A stretch of 64,000 nucleotides of DNA from Polaromonas sp. (GTDB lineage: Bacteria > Pseudomonadota > Gammaproteobacteria > Burkholderiales > Burkholderiaceae_C). Position 1 is the first letter of the stretch; each line of letters opens with the position of its first letter. The notes beneath the pieces are model-generated. The model was not told the DNA's origin. It made no database searches and worked only from the letters and a program-made list of their open reading frames with translations. The DNA lies in the NCBI RefSeq assembly GCF_012927485.1, contig NZ_JABBPC010000029.1, positions 143,527-207,526 of the forward strand, written 5' to 3'. Shown here piece by piece: positions 1 to 9,610 of the stretch. The position numbers and the translations under genes are program-made.

Positions 1-509
1 GTGCCCGCTGGCAGGGTCTCGACCAGGGCGAGCCAAGCGTTTAAGCGCTGACGCTTCGCCAGCACCGGAATGGGGCTGAGTTCGATGGACGTTCCGAGAT
101 AGTCATTTAACGGCAAACCGTGTGAAACACGTAGCGTGGTGCCCCGGAGTTCCTTCACCGAATGGAGGCTGGTTTTGACCTCCGCCGGACGGCTTTCGCC
201 CAAGGCTTCCAGCCGGGCCAGCGCGTCGCGGCTGGCTACTGCGGACAGTGGGGCATCGTCCCCTTTGCTACCGGGAACGACCCAGTCCAAGGCGATTTGG
301 CCGACACTCGGTTGAGGCGTGGCCGGGTCGGACCAGCAGTGCTCGCAATCTGCGTTCATAAAGCGCTCCAGGAGCTGCACCGACCGGGGCTGGCCGTCGC
401 TGGCGCAAAACGACTGAGCCTGTGCGCTGCGCAGCGGTGCCAGCCCTGCCAAGGCCGTGAGCAGGCAGGTCATAACGAGGGCTGAAGCATAAGGAGGAAA
501 CGGTTTCAT
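1..509 (-). CDS. Exported protein of unknown function with CxxC motif (3' end beyond window)
   Basis: The reading frame starts at the ATG at 509-507 and stays open for 169 codons to the window edge, so the C-terminus is missing. The N-terminus is a Sec-type signal peptide with a hydrophobic stretch (residues about 8-24) and a likely cleavage site after the AQA near residue 31. The mature part begins with a CASDGQ segment and then NADCEHCWSDP, a CxxC pair that could bind a metal or be redox active in the periplasm. I do not recognise the family. It is divergent from uvrD with only 21 bp between the two start codons. An alternative ATG lies 12 codons downstream. Confidence 0.6.
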   Translation of the reverse strand, partial: MKPFPPYASALVMTCLLTALAGLAPLRSAQAQSFCASDGQPRSVQLLERFMNADCEHCWSDPATPQPSVGQIALDWVVPGSKGDDAPLSAVASRDALARLEALGESRPAEVKTSLHSVKELRGTTLRVSHGLPLNDYLGTSIELSPIPVLAKRQRLNAWLALVETLPAG

Positions 510-530
510 CGGGGCTTTCTACAATGAGGG

Positions 531-2981
531 ATGTTCTCAGAAGTCGCGCCAACATCTCCCCTCTTACAAAATCTTAATCCAGAGCAGCTGGCCGCGGTGA
601 CCTTGCCCGCCACCCATGCTCTGATTCTCGCCGGGGCGGGCTCTGGCAAGACCCGGGTGCTCACTACCCGCATCGCCTGGTTGCTGCAAACAGGCCAGGT
701 TTCGCCCGGCGGTATTCTAGCCGTGACATTCACCAACAAGGCGGCCAAGGAGATGCTGGTGCGTCTATCCGCCATGTTACCGGTCAATGTACGCGGTATG
801 TGGATTGGTACTTTTCATGGCCTTTGCAATCGCTTTTTGCGGGCGCATTACAAGCTGGCCAATTTGCCACAGAGCTTCCAGATCTTGGACACCCAAGACC
901 AGCTGTCTGCCATCAAGCGGCTGTGCAAGCAGTTCAACTTGGATGATGAGCGCTTTCCACCGAAGCAGCTCATGCGCTTTATTGCTGCTTGCAAGGAAGA
1001 CGGCCAGCGGGCCAAAGACGTGCCGGTTCGCGACGAAGAGGGGCGAAAAAAGGTCGAGATTTATGCGCTTTACGAAGAGCAATGCCAGCGTGAAGGCGTG
1101 GTGGATTTTGGCGAACTGATGCTGCGAAGCTATGAGTTGCTACGCGACAATGTCTCGGTGCGCGAGCATTACCAGCGGCGCTTTCGCCACATTCTCATCG
1201 ATGAATTTCAAGACACGAACAAGCTGCAATACGCCTGGATCAAGATGTTGGCGGGGCAGGGCGCAGAGTCGCCACAAGGGGATCAAATGGTTCCCGCTAT
1301 GCCGGGCGGTTCGGTGATTGCAGTCGGTGACGACGACCAAAGTATCTACGCCTTTCGGGGCGCTCGCGTGGGCAACATGGCCGACTTTGTGCGCGAGTTT
1401 CACGTTACCCACCAGATCAAACTTGAACGCAACTACCGCAGCTTCGGCAACATTCTGGATTCTGCGAACGAGTTGATCAGCCATAACAGCAAGCGACTGG
1501 GTAAAAACCTCCGGACCGAGGCTGGCCCTGGCGAGCCGGTTCGGGTGTACGAATCCACCAGTGACTTCGCCGAAGCGCAATGGTTTGTCGAGGAAGTACG
1601 CCAGTTGGTACGTGACGGCACCGAGCGCAAGGAAATTGCGCTGCTGTACCGTAGCAATGCGCAAAGCCGGGTGATGGAAACGGCGCTTTTTAATGCGGGC
1701 GTGCCGTATCGGGTATACGGCGGCCTGCGCTTTTTCGAGCGTGCCGAAATCAAGCATGCGCTGGCCTATTTGCGCCTGCTGGAGAATCCGCACGACGACA
1801 CCAGCTTCATGCGCGTGGTCAACTTTCCGCCACGCGGCATCGGTGCGCGCAGTATCGAACAGCTGCAGGACATTGCGCGGGGTGCTGGCTGCTCGCTGCA
1901 TGATGGGGTCAGCGCCGTGGCGGGCAAGGCGGGCGCCAATTTGGGGGCTTTTGTCGCCAAGCTGGATGTTTTGCGAGAGCAGACCAGCGGCCTCACGTTG
2001 CGCGAGATCATCGAACTGGTGCTGCAACACAGTGGGCTTGAAGAACATTACAAGACCGAAAAGGAAGGCCAGGACCGGCTGGAGAATTTGTCCGAGCTTG
2101 TGAACGCCGCCGAGTCGTTCGTCAGCCAGGAAGGTTTTGGCCGCGACGCCGTGGCTTTGCCGGTGGACGAGTTGGGCGGGCGCCTCACCCAGTCGCCCGC
2201 CAGTCAGGGGCTGGATCCGTCCGCGCCTTCAGGCATCGAGCTTCCTCCGGAATTTTTGGCACCCGACACCGACACCGGTGAGACGCTGTCGCCACTGGCG
2301 GCTTTCCTCACGCACGCTGCGCTGGAATCCGGAGACAACCAGGCCCAGGCGGGTCAGGACGCGGTGCAGCTGATGACTGTGCATTCGTCCAAGGGCCTGG
2401 AATTCGACTGCGTATTCATCAGCGGGCTGGAAGAGGGCCTGTTTCCGCACGAAAACTCAATCAGTGACCACGACGGTCTGGAGGAAGAACGCCGACTGAT
2501 GTACGTGGCCATCACCCGCGCTCGCAAGCGCTTGTACCTCAGCCACTCGCAGACCCGCATGTTGCACGGGCAGACGCGTTATAACCTCAAAAGCCGGTTT
2601 TTTGAAGAGTTGCCGGAAGCCGCGCTGAAATGGATCACACCGAAGAATCAGGGCTTTGCTTCTGGTTTGGGGCTGGCGGGAAGTGGCTGGCAGGGCGCTG
2701 GTAATGCAGCGGCGGGCGCTGGCCGCTCAGACTGGGCCAGCAGTGTTTTTTCTTCAAAATCAGCCAGTTCGGATCGGTTTGCAAGTCCACCGGTTCCGCC
2801 GCAGCGCAATCCGCCCGCGCATGGACTGAAATCCGGTATGGCAGTGTTTCACGCCAAGTTTGGTGAGGGCAAGGTGCTGATGCTCGAAGGCAGCGGTGAC
2901 GACGCACGCGCACAAATCAATTTCACGCGACACGGCGTGAAATGGCTGGCTTTGACTGTGGCCAAACTGACGGTGGTTTAG
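531..2981 (+). CDS. uvrD: ATP-dependent DNA helicase UvrD/PcrA
   Basis: This is a superfamily 1A 3'-5' DNA helicase that acts in nucleotide excision repair, mismatch repair and displacement of proteins from DNA. The 816-residue protein shows the Walker A sequence GAGSGKT, the Walker B motif LIDEFQDT, motif III GDDDQSIYAFRGA, the LERNYRS motif, motif V TVHSSKGLEF, and motif VI VAITRARKRLYLS. The C-terminal segment from GMAVFHAKFGEG to the end matches the Tudor-like UvrD/PcrA tail that binds RNA polymerase. It is about 100 residues longer than E. coli UvrD, partly because of loops before motif III and before motif V. The start gives the expected LNPEQLAAV motif close to the N-terminus. Confidence 0.93.
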   Translation: MFSEVAPTSPLLQNLNPEQLAAVTLPATHALILAGAGSGKTRVLTTRIAWLLQTGQVSPGGILAVTFTNKAAKEMLVRLSAMLPVNVRGMWIGTFHGLCNRFLRAHYKLANLPQSFQILDTQDQLSAIKRLCKQFNLDDERFPPKQLMRFIAACKEDGQRAKDVPVRDEEGRKKVEIYALYEEQCQREGVVDFGELMLRSYELLRDNVSVREHYQRRFRHILIDEFQDTNKLQYAWIKMLAGQGAESPQGDQMVPAMPGGSVIAVGDDDQSIYAFRGARVGNMADFVREFHVTHQIKLERNYRSFGNILDSANELISHNSKRLGKNLRTEAGPGEPVRVYESTSDFAEAQWFVEEVRQLVRDGTERKEIALLYRSNAQSRVMETALFNAGVPYRVYGGLRFFERAEIKHALAYLRLLENPHDDTSFMRVVNFPPRGIGARSIEQLQDIARGAGCSLHDGVSAVAGKAGANLGAFVAKLDVLREQTSGLTLREIIELVLQHSGLEEHYKTEKEGQDRLENLSELVNAAESFVSQEGFGRDAVALPVDELGGRLTQSPASQGLDPSAPSGIELPPEFLAPDTDTGETLSPLAAFLTHAALESGDNQAQAGQDAVQLMTVHSSKGLEFDCVFISGLEEGLFPHENSISDHDGLEEERRLMYVAITRARKRLYLSHSQTRMLHGQTRYNLKSRFFEELPEAALKWITPKNQGFASGLGLAGSGWQGAGNAAAGAGRSDWASSVFSSKSASSDRFASPPVPPQRNPPAHGLKSGMAVFHAKFGEGKVLMLEGSGDDARAQINFTRHGVKWLALTVAKLTVV

Positions 2982-3008
2982 GCCCTCGGTGACATGATGA
3001 TGGGGCAC

Positions 3009-3815
3009 TTACGGGATATTGGTAGCCGGGTCAAGAGGTAACTCGTCGGAATGGGGCGGTACAAAACTGTCGCGAAACGTGAAATAAATCGACGTAAAAA
3101 ACATCGCCACAATCACCAGGCCGATCGGAAACATCGCCGCGGTCGCTACAGCAGGGTTGCCGACCAGACTGGCAATCAGCGACACCAGGACGACGGCGAG
3201 GACAAAGACCCCGGTCCAGGCCAGCCCGAACACGGTGAACGCCGCAAAGTTTTTGTAGCAGGCCATAAAGCTGAAAAACAGGCTCTTGACCGGCGATACA
3301 CCGTGCCAGTGCACGAGCGCAGGGGCATGCCAGAACAGCAGGGACAGGGGCAGGTAAAGTCCCATCGCCACCCACATCGCCATTTGAAAGCCGCTTTGCA
3401 ATACCAGCTCTTCGGTGATGGCGCCACCCACAAGATAGAGCTTGGCAAACTGGCCCCCGTCAAACAGCGCTGACACCCCCATTAGGCTTAAAAAGCCAGC
3501 AGCATAGAGCGCGCCCAGCACCATCATGGCCCGCATCCGCTGTCGGCCGGCACGAAACGCACTGATCAAAATAGAAGGCATTGGAAAGTTGCCTTTGGTG
3601 GTTTCCTGCGTGGCGGCCATTAGTCCCAGCGTGGCAGCCGGCAACAGGCCCAGTGCCAGCGCCGCGCCTACAAACGGCACCAGCGATGCGACCGAGAGCA
3701 GCGCCATGAACATAAAGAACAGGCCCGACATGGCCAGCGGCTGCTTTATGAAAGTGGTGATGCCAAGCTTGACCCATGTCAGGCCGGTGCGCGCGGGAAC
3801 GATATTTAGTTTCAT
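3009..3815 (-). CDS. BPSS1780-family integral membrane protein
   Basis: The 268-residue protein has an N-terminal KLNIVPARTGLTWVKLG segment followed by about six hydrophobic stretches typical of inner-membrane helices. The family is common in Burkholderiales, often annotated BPSS1780 family, and has no assigned function. I chose the ATG at 3815 rather than the upstream in-frame start at 3899, because the latter would overlap thrB and adds a Cys-rich non-family extension. It lies 37 bp after thrB in the same direction and is probably co-transcribed with it. Confidence 0.75.
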   Translation of the reverse strand: MKLNIVPARTGLTWVKLGITTFIKQPLAMSGLFFMFMALLSVASLVPFVGAALALGLLPAATLGLMAATQETTKGNFPMPSILISAFRAGRQRMRAMMVLGALYAAGFLSLMGVSALFDGGQFAKLYLVGGAITEELVLQSGFQMAMWVAMGLYLPLSLLFWHAPALVHWHGVSPVKSLFFSFMACYKNFAAFTVFGLAWTGVFVLAVVLVSLIASLVGNPAVATAAMFPIGLVIVAMFFTSIYFTFRDSFVPPHSDELPLDPATNIP

Positions 3816-3852
3816 GAGACAACGCCGGGAAATGGCCCGGATTTTCAGTAAG

Positions 3853-4803
3853 TTATAGGCGGTAAGGGTGAAGCAGCAACTCGCGCAACACACGTTCAAA
3901 ATGGCCCGGATCGTGCGCTTTCAGCACCGCCGCCTCGCGCGGCAATTGAAAATCCCACAGCCGCGAAATCCAGAAGCGGAGTGCTCCTGCGCGTTGCAAC
4001 GCCGGCAGCAAGGTGCGTTCTTGCGCCGTCAAAGGGCGCACGCTCTGGTAGGCGGCCATGAAAGCGTCGGCACGCGCCGCGTCTTGAACACCAGTAGCCA
4101 CATCGATGCACCAGTCATTCAGACAGACACCGATGTCAAACAAAAGAGTATCGCAGCCGGCAAAGTAAAAATCAAAAAAACCGGTGAGTTTGCCGTGTTC
4201 GAACATCACGTTATCGCGAAACAAATCCGCATGAACAACGCCTCGTGGCAGACTGCGGTAGGCAGAGGATGCCGCGATATGGTTCTGGTAGGCCAGCTCC
4301 CCGAGAATCAGGCTGCGCTGGTCTTGAGTCATGAGCGGTAGTACCACGGGCACGGTGTCATTCCACCAGTTCAAACCGCGCAGGTTGGGCTGCTGCCGGG
4401 GGTAGTCCTGCCCAGCCAGATGCATGCGAGCCAGCATCTCACCAACGCCAGAACAATGCGCGGGTTTGGGGGCTAGTTCACTGTGGCCGCGCAGTTTGTT
4501 GACCACGGCGGCAGGCTTGGTTTTGAGCTGGTGCAGGATGGCACCTTTGGCATCCGCGACCGGGTCCGGCACTGGAATACCCCGCATGGCTAAATGCTTC
4601 ATGAGGTGCAGATAAAACGGCAACTGCTCAGCGGACAGGCGCTCAAACAGTGTCAGCACGTACGAACCGTCGGTCGTGTCTATGAAGTAGTTGGTGTTTT
4701 CGATCCCGCCTGCAGCGCCCTGGATGCATTGCAGTTCCCCTAAATTCAAGGGGCGCAAGAAATCAGCAGCCTCGTCAAACGAGACTTCGGTAAATACGGC
4801 CAT
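3853..4803 (-). CDS. thrB: Homoserine kinase (APH/fructosamine-kinase type)
   Basis: Homoserine kinase phosphorylates L-homoserine for threonine biosynthesis. This 316-residue form belongs to the aminoglycoside phosphotransferase-like fold found in proteobacteria, not the GHMP fold of E. coli. Visible family features are the N-terminal AVFTEVSFDEAADFL, the AAGGIENTNYF motif, the catalytic-loop sequence VVHADLFRDNVMF (HxDxxxxN) and the metal-binding FFDFYFAGCD segment. It is followed downstream by a BPSS1780 membrane protein and preceded by a DUF2782 gene 36 bp upstream on the same strand, suggesting one small operon. Confidence 0.92.
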   Translation of the reverse strand: MAVFTEVSFDEAADFLRPLNLGELQCIQGAAGGIENTNYFIDTTDGSYVLTLFERLSAEQLPFYLHLMKHLAMRGIPVPDPVADAKGAILHQLKTKPAAVVNKLRGHSELAPKPAHCSGVGEMLARMHLAGQDYPRQQPNLRGLNWWNDTVPVVLPLMTQDQRSLILGELAYQNHIAASSAYRSLPRGVVHADLFRDNVMFEHGKLTGFFDFYFAGCDTLLFDIGVCLNDWCIDVATGVQDAARADAFMAAYQSVRPLTAQERTLLPALQRAGALRFWISRLWDFQLPREAAVLKAHDPGHFERVLRELLLHPYRL

Positions 4804-4839
4804 GCCTGAGATGGAACCCTGTGACTAACGACTAAAAAT

Positions 4840-5193
4840 TTAAAACTTCAGAACGTTCCAGACCCGCGAGCCGTTCGTGTCACCGCTCGCTGCAGCCGGT
4901 GCATTGCCTCGGGCACCTTCTGCGGGCTTCACTTCGTAAGCGGGAACGTCGGTTTTGGGTTGGACCGTGATTTTCTCGGTCTCGCCGCCTACCCGCAACT
5001 CGTCAATGCGGGAGCCAGCATCCTCGGTTCGGATGTGCTGAATGGCGCGATCCGGACGCGTCGCATTGGTTGGCGCTTTGGCCCCCTTAGGTGTCTCGGC
5101 GTTTTCCGCCGGCACCTGTGTTTGCGCCACTGCGGCGGCCATGGGCAAAATGGCAAAAGCAGCGAAAAAGAGGGGGAGAAGAGCGTTTTTCAT
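4840..5193 (-). CDS. DUF2782 domain-containing exported protein
   Basis: The 117-residue protein begins with a clear Sec signal peptide (MKNALLPLFFAAFAILP, cleavage near AVA-QTQ). The mature part contains the DUF2782 core RAIQHIRTEDAGSRIDELRVGGETEKITVQP, split by a variable linker from a short conserved C-terminus ending in VLKF. Function is unknown. The family typically sits between thrB and polA in betaproteobacteria, as it does here, and it probably acts in the periplasm. Confidence 0.8.
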   Translation of the reverse strand: MKNALLPLFFAAFAILPMAAAVAQTQVPAENAETPKGAKAPTNATRPDRAIQHIRTEDAGSRIDELRVGGETEKITVQPKTDVPAYEVKPAEGARGNAPAAASGDTNGSRVWNVLKF

Positions 5194-5346
5194 GTTTCTA
5201 TTGTAGGCTGGCCAAGCCTCGCTGACAAAGGGTTTGGCAAGGCGGGCGCCGTCTTTTGAGCGCTTTCAAGGTGTTGCCAAAGAGGGTCACAGCGGCCTCC
5301 TGGCGGGTCTGGAGCAGTTGGCCGATATCCCCGACAATCTGGCCTT

Positions 5347-8187
5347 ATGAGTTCTGACAACAAAACACTTCTGCTGGTAGACGGCTCCAGCTACCTCTAC
5401 CGGGCTTTTCATGCCATGCCTGACTTGCGCGTCAGTCCGGGCGACCCTGACAGCCCGGCCACGGGAGCCATCCGCGGCATGATCAACATGATGCAAAAGC
5501 TGCGAAAGGATGTACGCGCCGATTACGCCGTCTGTGTGTTCGACGCGAAGGGCCCGACATTTCGCGATGCGCTGTACCCCGAGTACAAGGCCCAGCGCTC
5601 GGCGATGCCGGATGACTTGCGCAGCCAGGTCGAGCCGATTCACGAAGTGGTGCGCCTTTTGGGTTGGAAAGTGCTGGCCGTGCCTGGCGTAGAGGCCGAC
5701 GATGTGATTGGGACGCTCGCCTGCATGGCGTCGCGGCAGGGGATCGCTGTCATTATTTCCAGCGGCGACAAGGACTTGAGCCAGCTGGTCGATGAGCACA
5801 TCACTGTCATTGACACCATGAACGACCGCCGCCGCGACTTGGCCGGCGTAGAGGCCGAATTTGGCGTGCCGCCGCGTTTGATGGTGGACTATCAGACCCT
5901 GGTTGGCGACGCTGTGGACAACGTTCCCGGCGTTCCAAAGGTGGGACCCAAAACCGCCGTGAAGTGGTTGCTGGAGTACGGCTCGCTGGATGCGTTGGTG
6001 GCACGTGCCAGCGAGATCAAAGGCGTGGTCGGCGACAACCTGCGCCAGTCGCTGGACTGGCTGCCCAAAGGACGTGCCTTGTTAACCATCAAGAAAGATT
6101 GCGATCTGATGGATTACATCGATGGCCTGCCTGCTATGGAATCAATAGCTATAGGTGGCCAGCAGACGGATGCACTGAAAGTTTTTTACGACAAATATGG
6201 ATTTAAGGGGCTGGTTCGTCAAATCGACAGCGAAAGTACCTCCCCTGAAATGATTGGCGGACCCGACGGGCGCCATGCAGCGGCGCGCTCAACGACTTCT
6301 ACGACCGCTTTGGTGTCTTCGAACGAACCCGGCCTGTTTGACGGACCTGTTTTTCTACAGACGCCGCTAGCGGATCGCGCCACCAACCTCCAGTACGACA
6401 CTATTGTTACGTGGCAGGATTTTGACAAGTGGTTGGCGAAAATTGAAGCTGCCGAACTGGTCGCTGTTGACACAGAAACCACTTCTTTGGACGAAATGCG
6501 CGCCCAGATTGTGGGGTTGAGCTTCAGTGTCACGCCCGGGGAAGCCGCTTATATCCCGCTGACGCACGACTACCCTGATGCCCCGGTTCAATTGCCGCGT
6601 GATGAGGTGCTCGCAAGGCTTAAACCCTGGCTTGAAAATCGTAGCAAGCCCAAGTTGGGCCAGCACGTCAAGTACGACCGGCACGTGTTTGCCAACTTCG
6701 GCATCGAAGTGCAGGGCTATGTCCACGACACCATGCTGGAGAGTTATGTGCTGGAAGCGCACAAACCACACGGCTTGGCGAGCTTGGCCGAGCGACACCT
6801 AGGGCGCAGCGGAATCAACTATGAAGACCTTTGCGGCAAAGGTGTCAACCAAATCAAGTTCAACCAGGTTGATATTGCGAAGGCTGCCGAGTATTCGTGC
6901 GAAGACTCCGACCAGACGCTGGACGTGCACCGCGTGTTGTGGCCCCAAATTGAGGCCAGCGAGAAACTGCGTTTTATTTATGAGCTGGAAATTAAAAGCA
7001 GCGAGACCCTGTACCGCATCGAGCGCAATGGCGTGCTGATTGACGCACCCACGTTGGCCAAACAAAGCGGCGAGCTCGGCGTGCGCATTTTGCAGTTGGA
7101 GGCTGACGCGCACGAACTGGCGGGCCAGCTATTCAATCTCGGTTCGCCCAAGCAGATTGGTGAAATATTTTTCGCCAAACTTGGCCTGCCGATTGTCAAA
7201 AAAACCCCGAGCGGCGCGCCAAGCACCGATGAGGAGGTACTTGAAAAACTGGCAGAAGATTACCCGCTGCCCGCCAAAATCCTCGAGCATCGGGGCCTCT
7301 CAAAACTTAAAGGCACCTACACCGACAAGTTGGCCCAGCTCGCTAACCCCAAAACGGGTCGGGTGCACACTCACTACGCGCAGGCGGTCGCCATTACGGG
7401 CCGATTGTCCAGCAACGACCCGAACCTGCAGAACATTCCGGTGAAAACTGCCGAGGGCCGGCGGGTGCGTGAGGCCTTTGTGGCCCCGCCGGGCTGTGTG
7501 ATCGCCAGTGCCGACTATTCCCAAATCGAGTTGCGCATCATGGCCCACATCAGCGGAGATACCACTTTATCGCTGGCGTTTCACGATCGCATGGATGTGC
7601 ATCGCGCGACCGCTGCAGAGGTGTTTGGCGTCGCCACCGATCAAGTTTCCAGTGAGCAGCGCCGTTACGCCAAGGTCATTAACTTCGGTTTGATTTACGG
7701 CATGAGCAGCTTCGGCCTGGCGCGCAATCTGGGCATTGACACCAAGGCCGCAGCGGCTTACATCGACAAGTATTTTCAACGCTACCCCGGTGTCAAACGC
7801 TACATGGATGCCACCCGGCAACTGGCCAAGAGCCAAGGCTACGTCGAAACCGTGTTTGGCCGCCGCCTGTATTTGCCCGAGATTAATTCGCCGAACGGTC
7901 CTCGTCGTGGCGCTGCCGAACGCGCTGCCATCAACGCGCCTATGCAGGGCACGGCCGCCGATTTGATCAAGCTCAGCATGAACAAGGTGCAGCAAGTGCT
8001 TGATAGCGAACATCGTGGCACCAAAATGATCATGCAGGTGCACGACGAACTGGTATTTGAAGTGCCCGAGGCTGAAGTCGAATGGGTCAGAACCGAAATT
8101 CCGCGACTCATGGCCGGGGTGGCCGACCTGAAGGTGCCGCTTTTGGCTGAGATCGGCTTTGGACCTAATTGGGAAAAGGCGCACTGA
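5347..8187 (+). CDS. polA: DNA polymerase I
   Basis: DNA polymerase I fills gaps during repair and removes Okazaki primers. The 946-residue protein carries all three domains. The N-terminal 5'-3' exonuclease (about 1-290) has LLLVDGSSYLYRAF and VEADDVIGTLA. The 3'-5' exonuclease (about 345-540) keeps the acidic motifs VAVDTETTSLD and YSCEDSD. The polymerase domain (about 560-946) has motif A SADYSQIELRI, motif B around RRYAKVINFGLIYGMS, and motif C MQVHDELVFEV. It is transcribed alone, and a hairpin follows the stop codon. Confidence 0.97.
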   Translation: MSSDNKTLLLVDGSSYLYRAFHAMPDLRVSPGDPDSPATGAIRGMINMMQKLRKDVRADYAVCVFDAKGPTFRDALYPEYKAQRSAMPDDLRSQVEPIHEVVRLLGWKVLAVPGVEADDVIGTLACMASRQGIAVIISSGDKDLSQLVDEHITVIDTMNDRRRDLAGVEAEFGVPPRLMVDYQTLVGDAVDNVPGVPKVGPKTAVKWLLEYGSLDALVARASEIKGVVGDNLRQSLDWLPKGRALLTIKKDCDLMDYIDGLPAMESIAIGGQQTDALKVFYDKYGFKGLVRQIDSESTSPEMIGGPDGRHAAARSTTSTTALVSSNEPGLFDGPVFLQTPLADRATNLQYDTIVTWQDFDKWLAKIEAAELVAVDTETTSLDEMRAQIVGLSFSVTPGEAAYIPLTHDYPDAPVQLPRDEVLARLKPWLENRSKPKLGQHVKYDRHVFANFGIEVQGYVHDTMLESYVLEAHKPHGLASLAERHLGRSGINYEDLCGKGVNQIKFNQVDIAKAAEYSCEDSDQTLDVHRVLWPQIEASEKLRFIYELEIKSSETLYRIERNGVLIDAPTLAKQSGELGVRILQLEADAHELAGQLFNLGSPKQIGEIFFAKLGLPIVKKTPSGAPSTDEEVLEKLAEDYPLPAKILEHRGLSKLKGTYTDKLAQLANPKTGRVHTHYAQAVAITGRLSSNDPNLQNIPVKTAEGRRVREAFVAPPGCVIASADYSQIELRIMAHISGDTTLSLAFHDRMDVHRATAAEVFGVATDQVSSEQRRYAKVINFGLIYGMSSFGLARNLGIDTKAAAAYIDKYFQRYPGVKRYMDATRQLAKSQGYVETVFGRRLYLPEINSPNGPRRGAAERAAINAPMQGTAADLIKLSMNKVQQVLDSEHRGTKMIMQVHDELVFEVPEAEVEWVRTEIPRLMAGVADLKVPLLAEIGFGPNWEKAH

Positions 8188-8201
8188 AGCGTTGCGGTCA
8201 A

Positions 8202-8227
8202 GGACACTGATGCGCGAGTGTCCCTTC
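8202..8227 (+). terminator. Hairpin after polA
   Basis: GGACACT at 8202-8208 pairs with AGTGTCC at 8217-8223 around an 8-nt loop and is followed by CTTCTTGT. It is a plausible but weak intrinsic terminator, because the T-tract is interrupted. Confidence 0.45.
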
Positions 8228-8296
8228 TTGTCTTCGTTCCCTAAAAACTGCAGCCACTCAGGGTGGCAAGGTCAGCGGTCCAACGGACGGCGCGGC

Positions 8297-9304
8297 TTAT
8301 TCGAACGGATGAGGCCGTTTGGTTTTGTCGCTTGAAGGCGGCAAGGCGGGCAAAGTCAGTTTGGGTTGATCGCCGGTCAAGGTCTTCAAAAAAGCCACGA
8401 TCTCAGTATTTTCTGTATCTGTGAATTTGCGGCCCAATTGCAGGCGACCCATGGTGTCCACTGCTTCGCCCAAGGTGTTGGCCGAGCCGTCATGAAAGTA
8501 CGGGTAGGTCAACTCCACATTGCGCAAAGTAGGCACCTTGAAGTTGAAGCGGTCCGCATCCTTACCCGTGATCGCCGAACGACCTTCCGCGGTATTGGTG
8601 GTCTTGAACGCTTCTACAACGCCCATTTTTTGGTAGGAGTTACCGCCGAGGTTGGGCCCGTTGTGGCAGCCCACGCAACCGCTCGCCTTGAATAGCTTGT
8701 AACCCGCCAGCTCCTGGCTCTTCAAGGCTTTGTGGTCCCCTTTCAGCCATTTGTCGAAGCGTGAATTCGGCGTGACCAGGGTTTCTTCAAACGCTGCGAT
8801 GGCGGCAGTTACTTCATCAATCGTCAGTTTGTCGTTGCCAAACACTTTTTTAAATTCGCTCACGTATTGGGGAATAGAGCGCAGCATGTCCACGGCAAGT
8901 TCGTGCGTGAACGCCATTTCACCCGGGTTCGCAATCGGGCCGCCGGCCTGCTCTTTCAGGTCCTTCGCGCGGCCGTCCCAAAACTGGGCAATATTGCCGC
9001 TGGAATTCAGCACCGTGGGAGAGTTGATCGGACCTTTTTGCCATTTGTCACCGATGGAGGTCTTCAGGTTGTCAGAGCCGCCCATGCTCAGGTTATGGCA
9101 TGAGTTGCAAGAAATGGAGCCTGACTTGGACAGGCGTGGGTCAAAAAAGAGTTTTTTCCCCAACTCGACCTTTGCCGGCGCCGTAACTTTGGCGGCTTGA
9201 ATCGGACGAATAGGTTCTTGGCCCTGAGCCATCACACTCCCGGCCGCCATCAGGGCGGCACAAGCGACGACCGCAAAGGTTAATGGAATCGATTTAGTAA
9301 GCAC
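8297..9304 (-). CDS. Di-haem cytochrome c peroxidase
   Basis: A periplasmic bacterial cytochrome c peroxidase of the MauG/CcpA family that reduces hydrogen peroxide using c-type cytochrome electrons. The 335-residue protein has a signal peptide (cleavage after VMA) and two haem c attachment sites, CNSCH at about residue 61 and CVGCH at about residue 210, in the spacing expected for N- and C-terminal haem domains. The KLFFDPRLSKSGSISC and YPYFHDGSA segments are typical of the family. It faces polA tail to tail. Confidence 0.9.
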   Translation of the reverse strand: MLTKSIPLTFAVVACAALMAAGSVMAQGQEPIRPIQAAKVTAPAKVELGKKLFFDPRLSKSGSISCNSCHNLSMGGSDNLKTSIGDKWQKGPINSPTVLNSSGNIAQFWDGRAKDLKEQAGGPIANPGEMAFTHELAVDMLRSIPQYVSEFKKVFGNDKLTIDEVTAAIAAFEETLVTPNSRFDKWLKGDHKALKSQELAGYKLFKASGCVGCHNGPNLGGNSYQKMGVVEAFKTTNTAEGRSAITGKDADRFNFKVPTLRNVELTYPYFHDGSANTLGEAVDTMGRLQLGRKFTDTENTEIVAFLKTLTGDQPKLTLPALPPSSDKTKRPHPFE

Positions 9305-9610
9305 GATTTACCTTTAAAGCACTGGATTTGTGTGATTTTAATCATATTTAATGTCAACTCTATGACTTTTGACAATTAGAGCCAGCCTCCAGCGTGTCCG
9401 CTTCGCGGCGTTCAGCAGCACGGGAAAATGAGTGAGATTTATGGCGTGGTGTCTGCTACAGGCGTAGGACTGGCGCGGGAGTTCGTAATTAGAGAATCTC
9501 CATCCCTGATCACCCCACCGCGCCAGGGTTTTCCAAAGGGGAGAAGCTAGCAATATTTCTCTGGCCGCCTAAACTCCAAAGTCTTTCATGTTCAACCCTT
9601 GGAGAGTTTT
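9305..9610. other. Intergenic region without a recognisable gene
   Basis: These 306 bases lie between the divergent peroxidase and dienelactone hydrolase genes and should hold promoters for both. A leftward 71-codon frame inside it (9338-9553) resembles no family I know and lacks a convincing ribosome binding site. Confidence 0.4.

Noticed and set aside
1140..2048. A 302-codon leftward open frame inside uvrD
   Set aside because: It is a shadow of the helicase gene, with no family resemblance.
9338..9553. A 71-codon leftward frame between the peroxidase and hydrolase genes
   Set aside because: It has no homology that I recognise, no good ribosome binding site and lies in the probable promoter interval.
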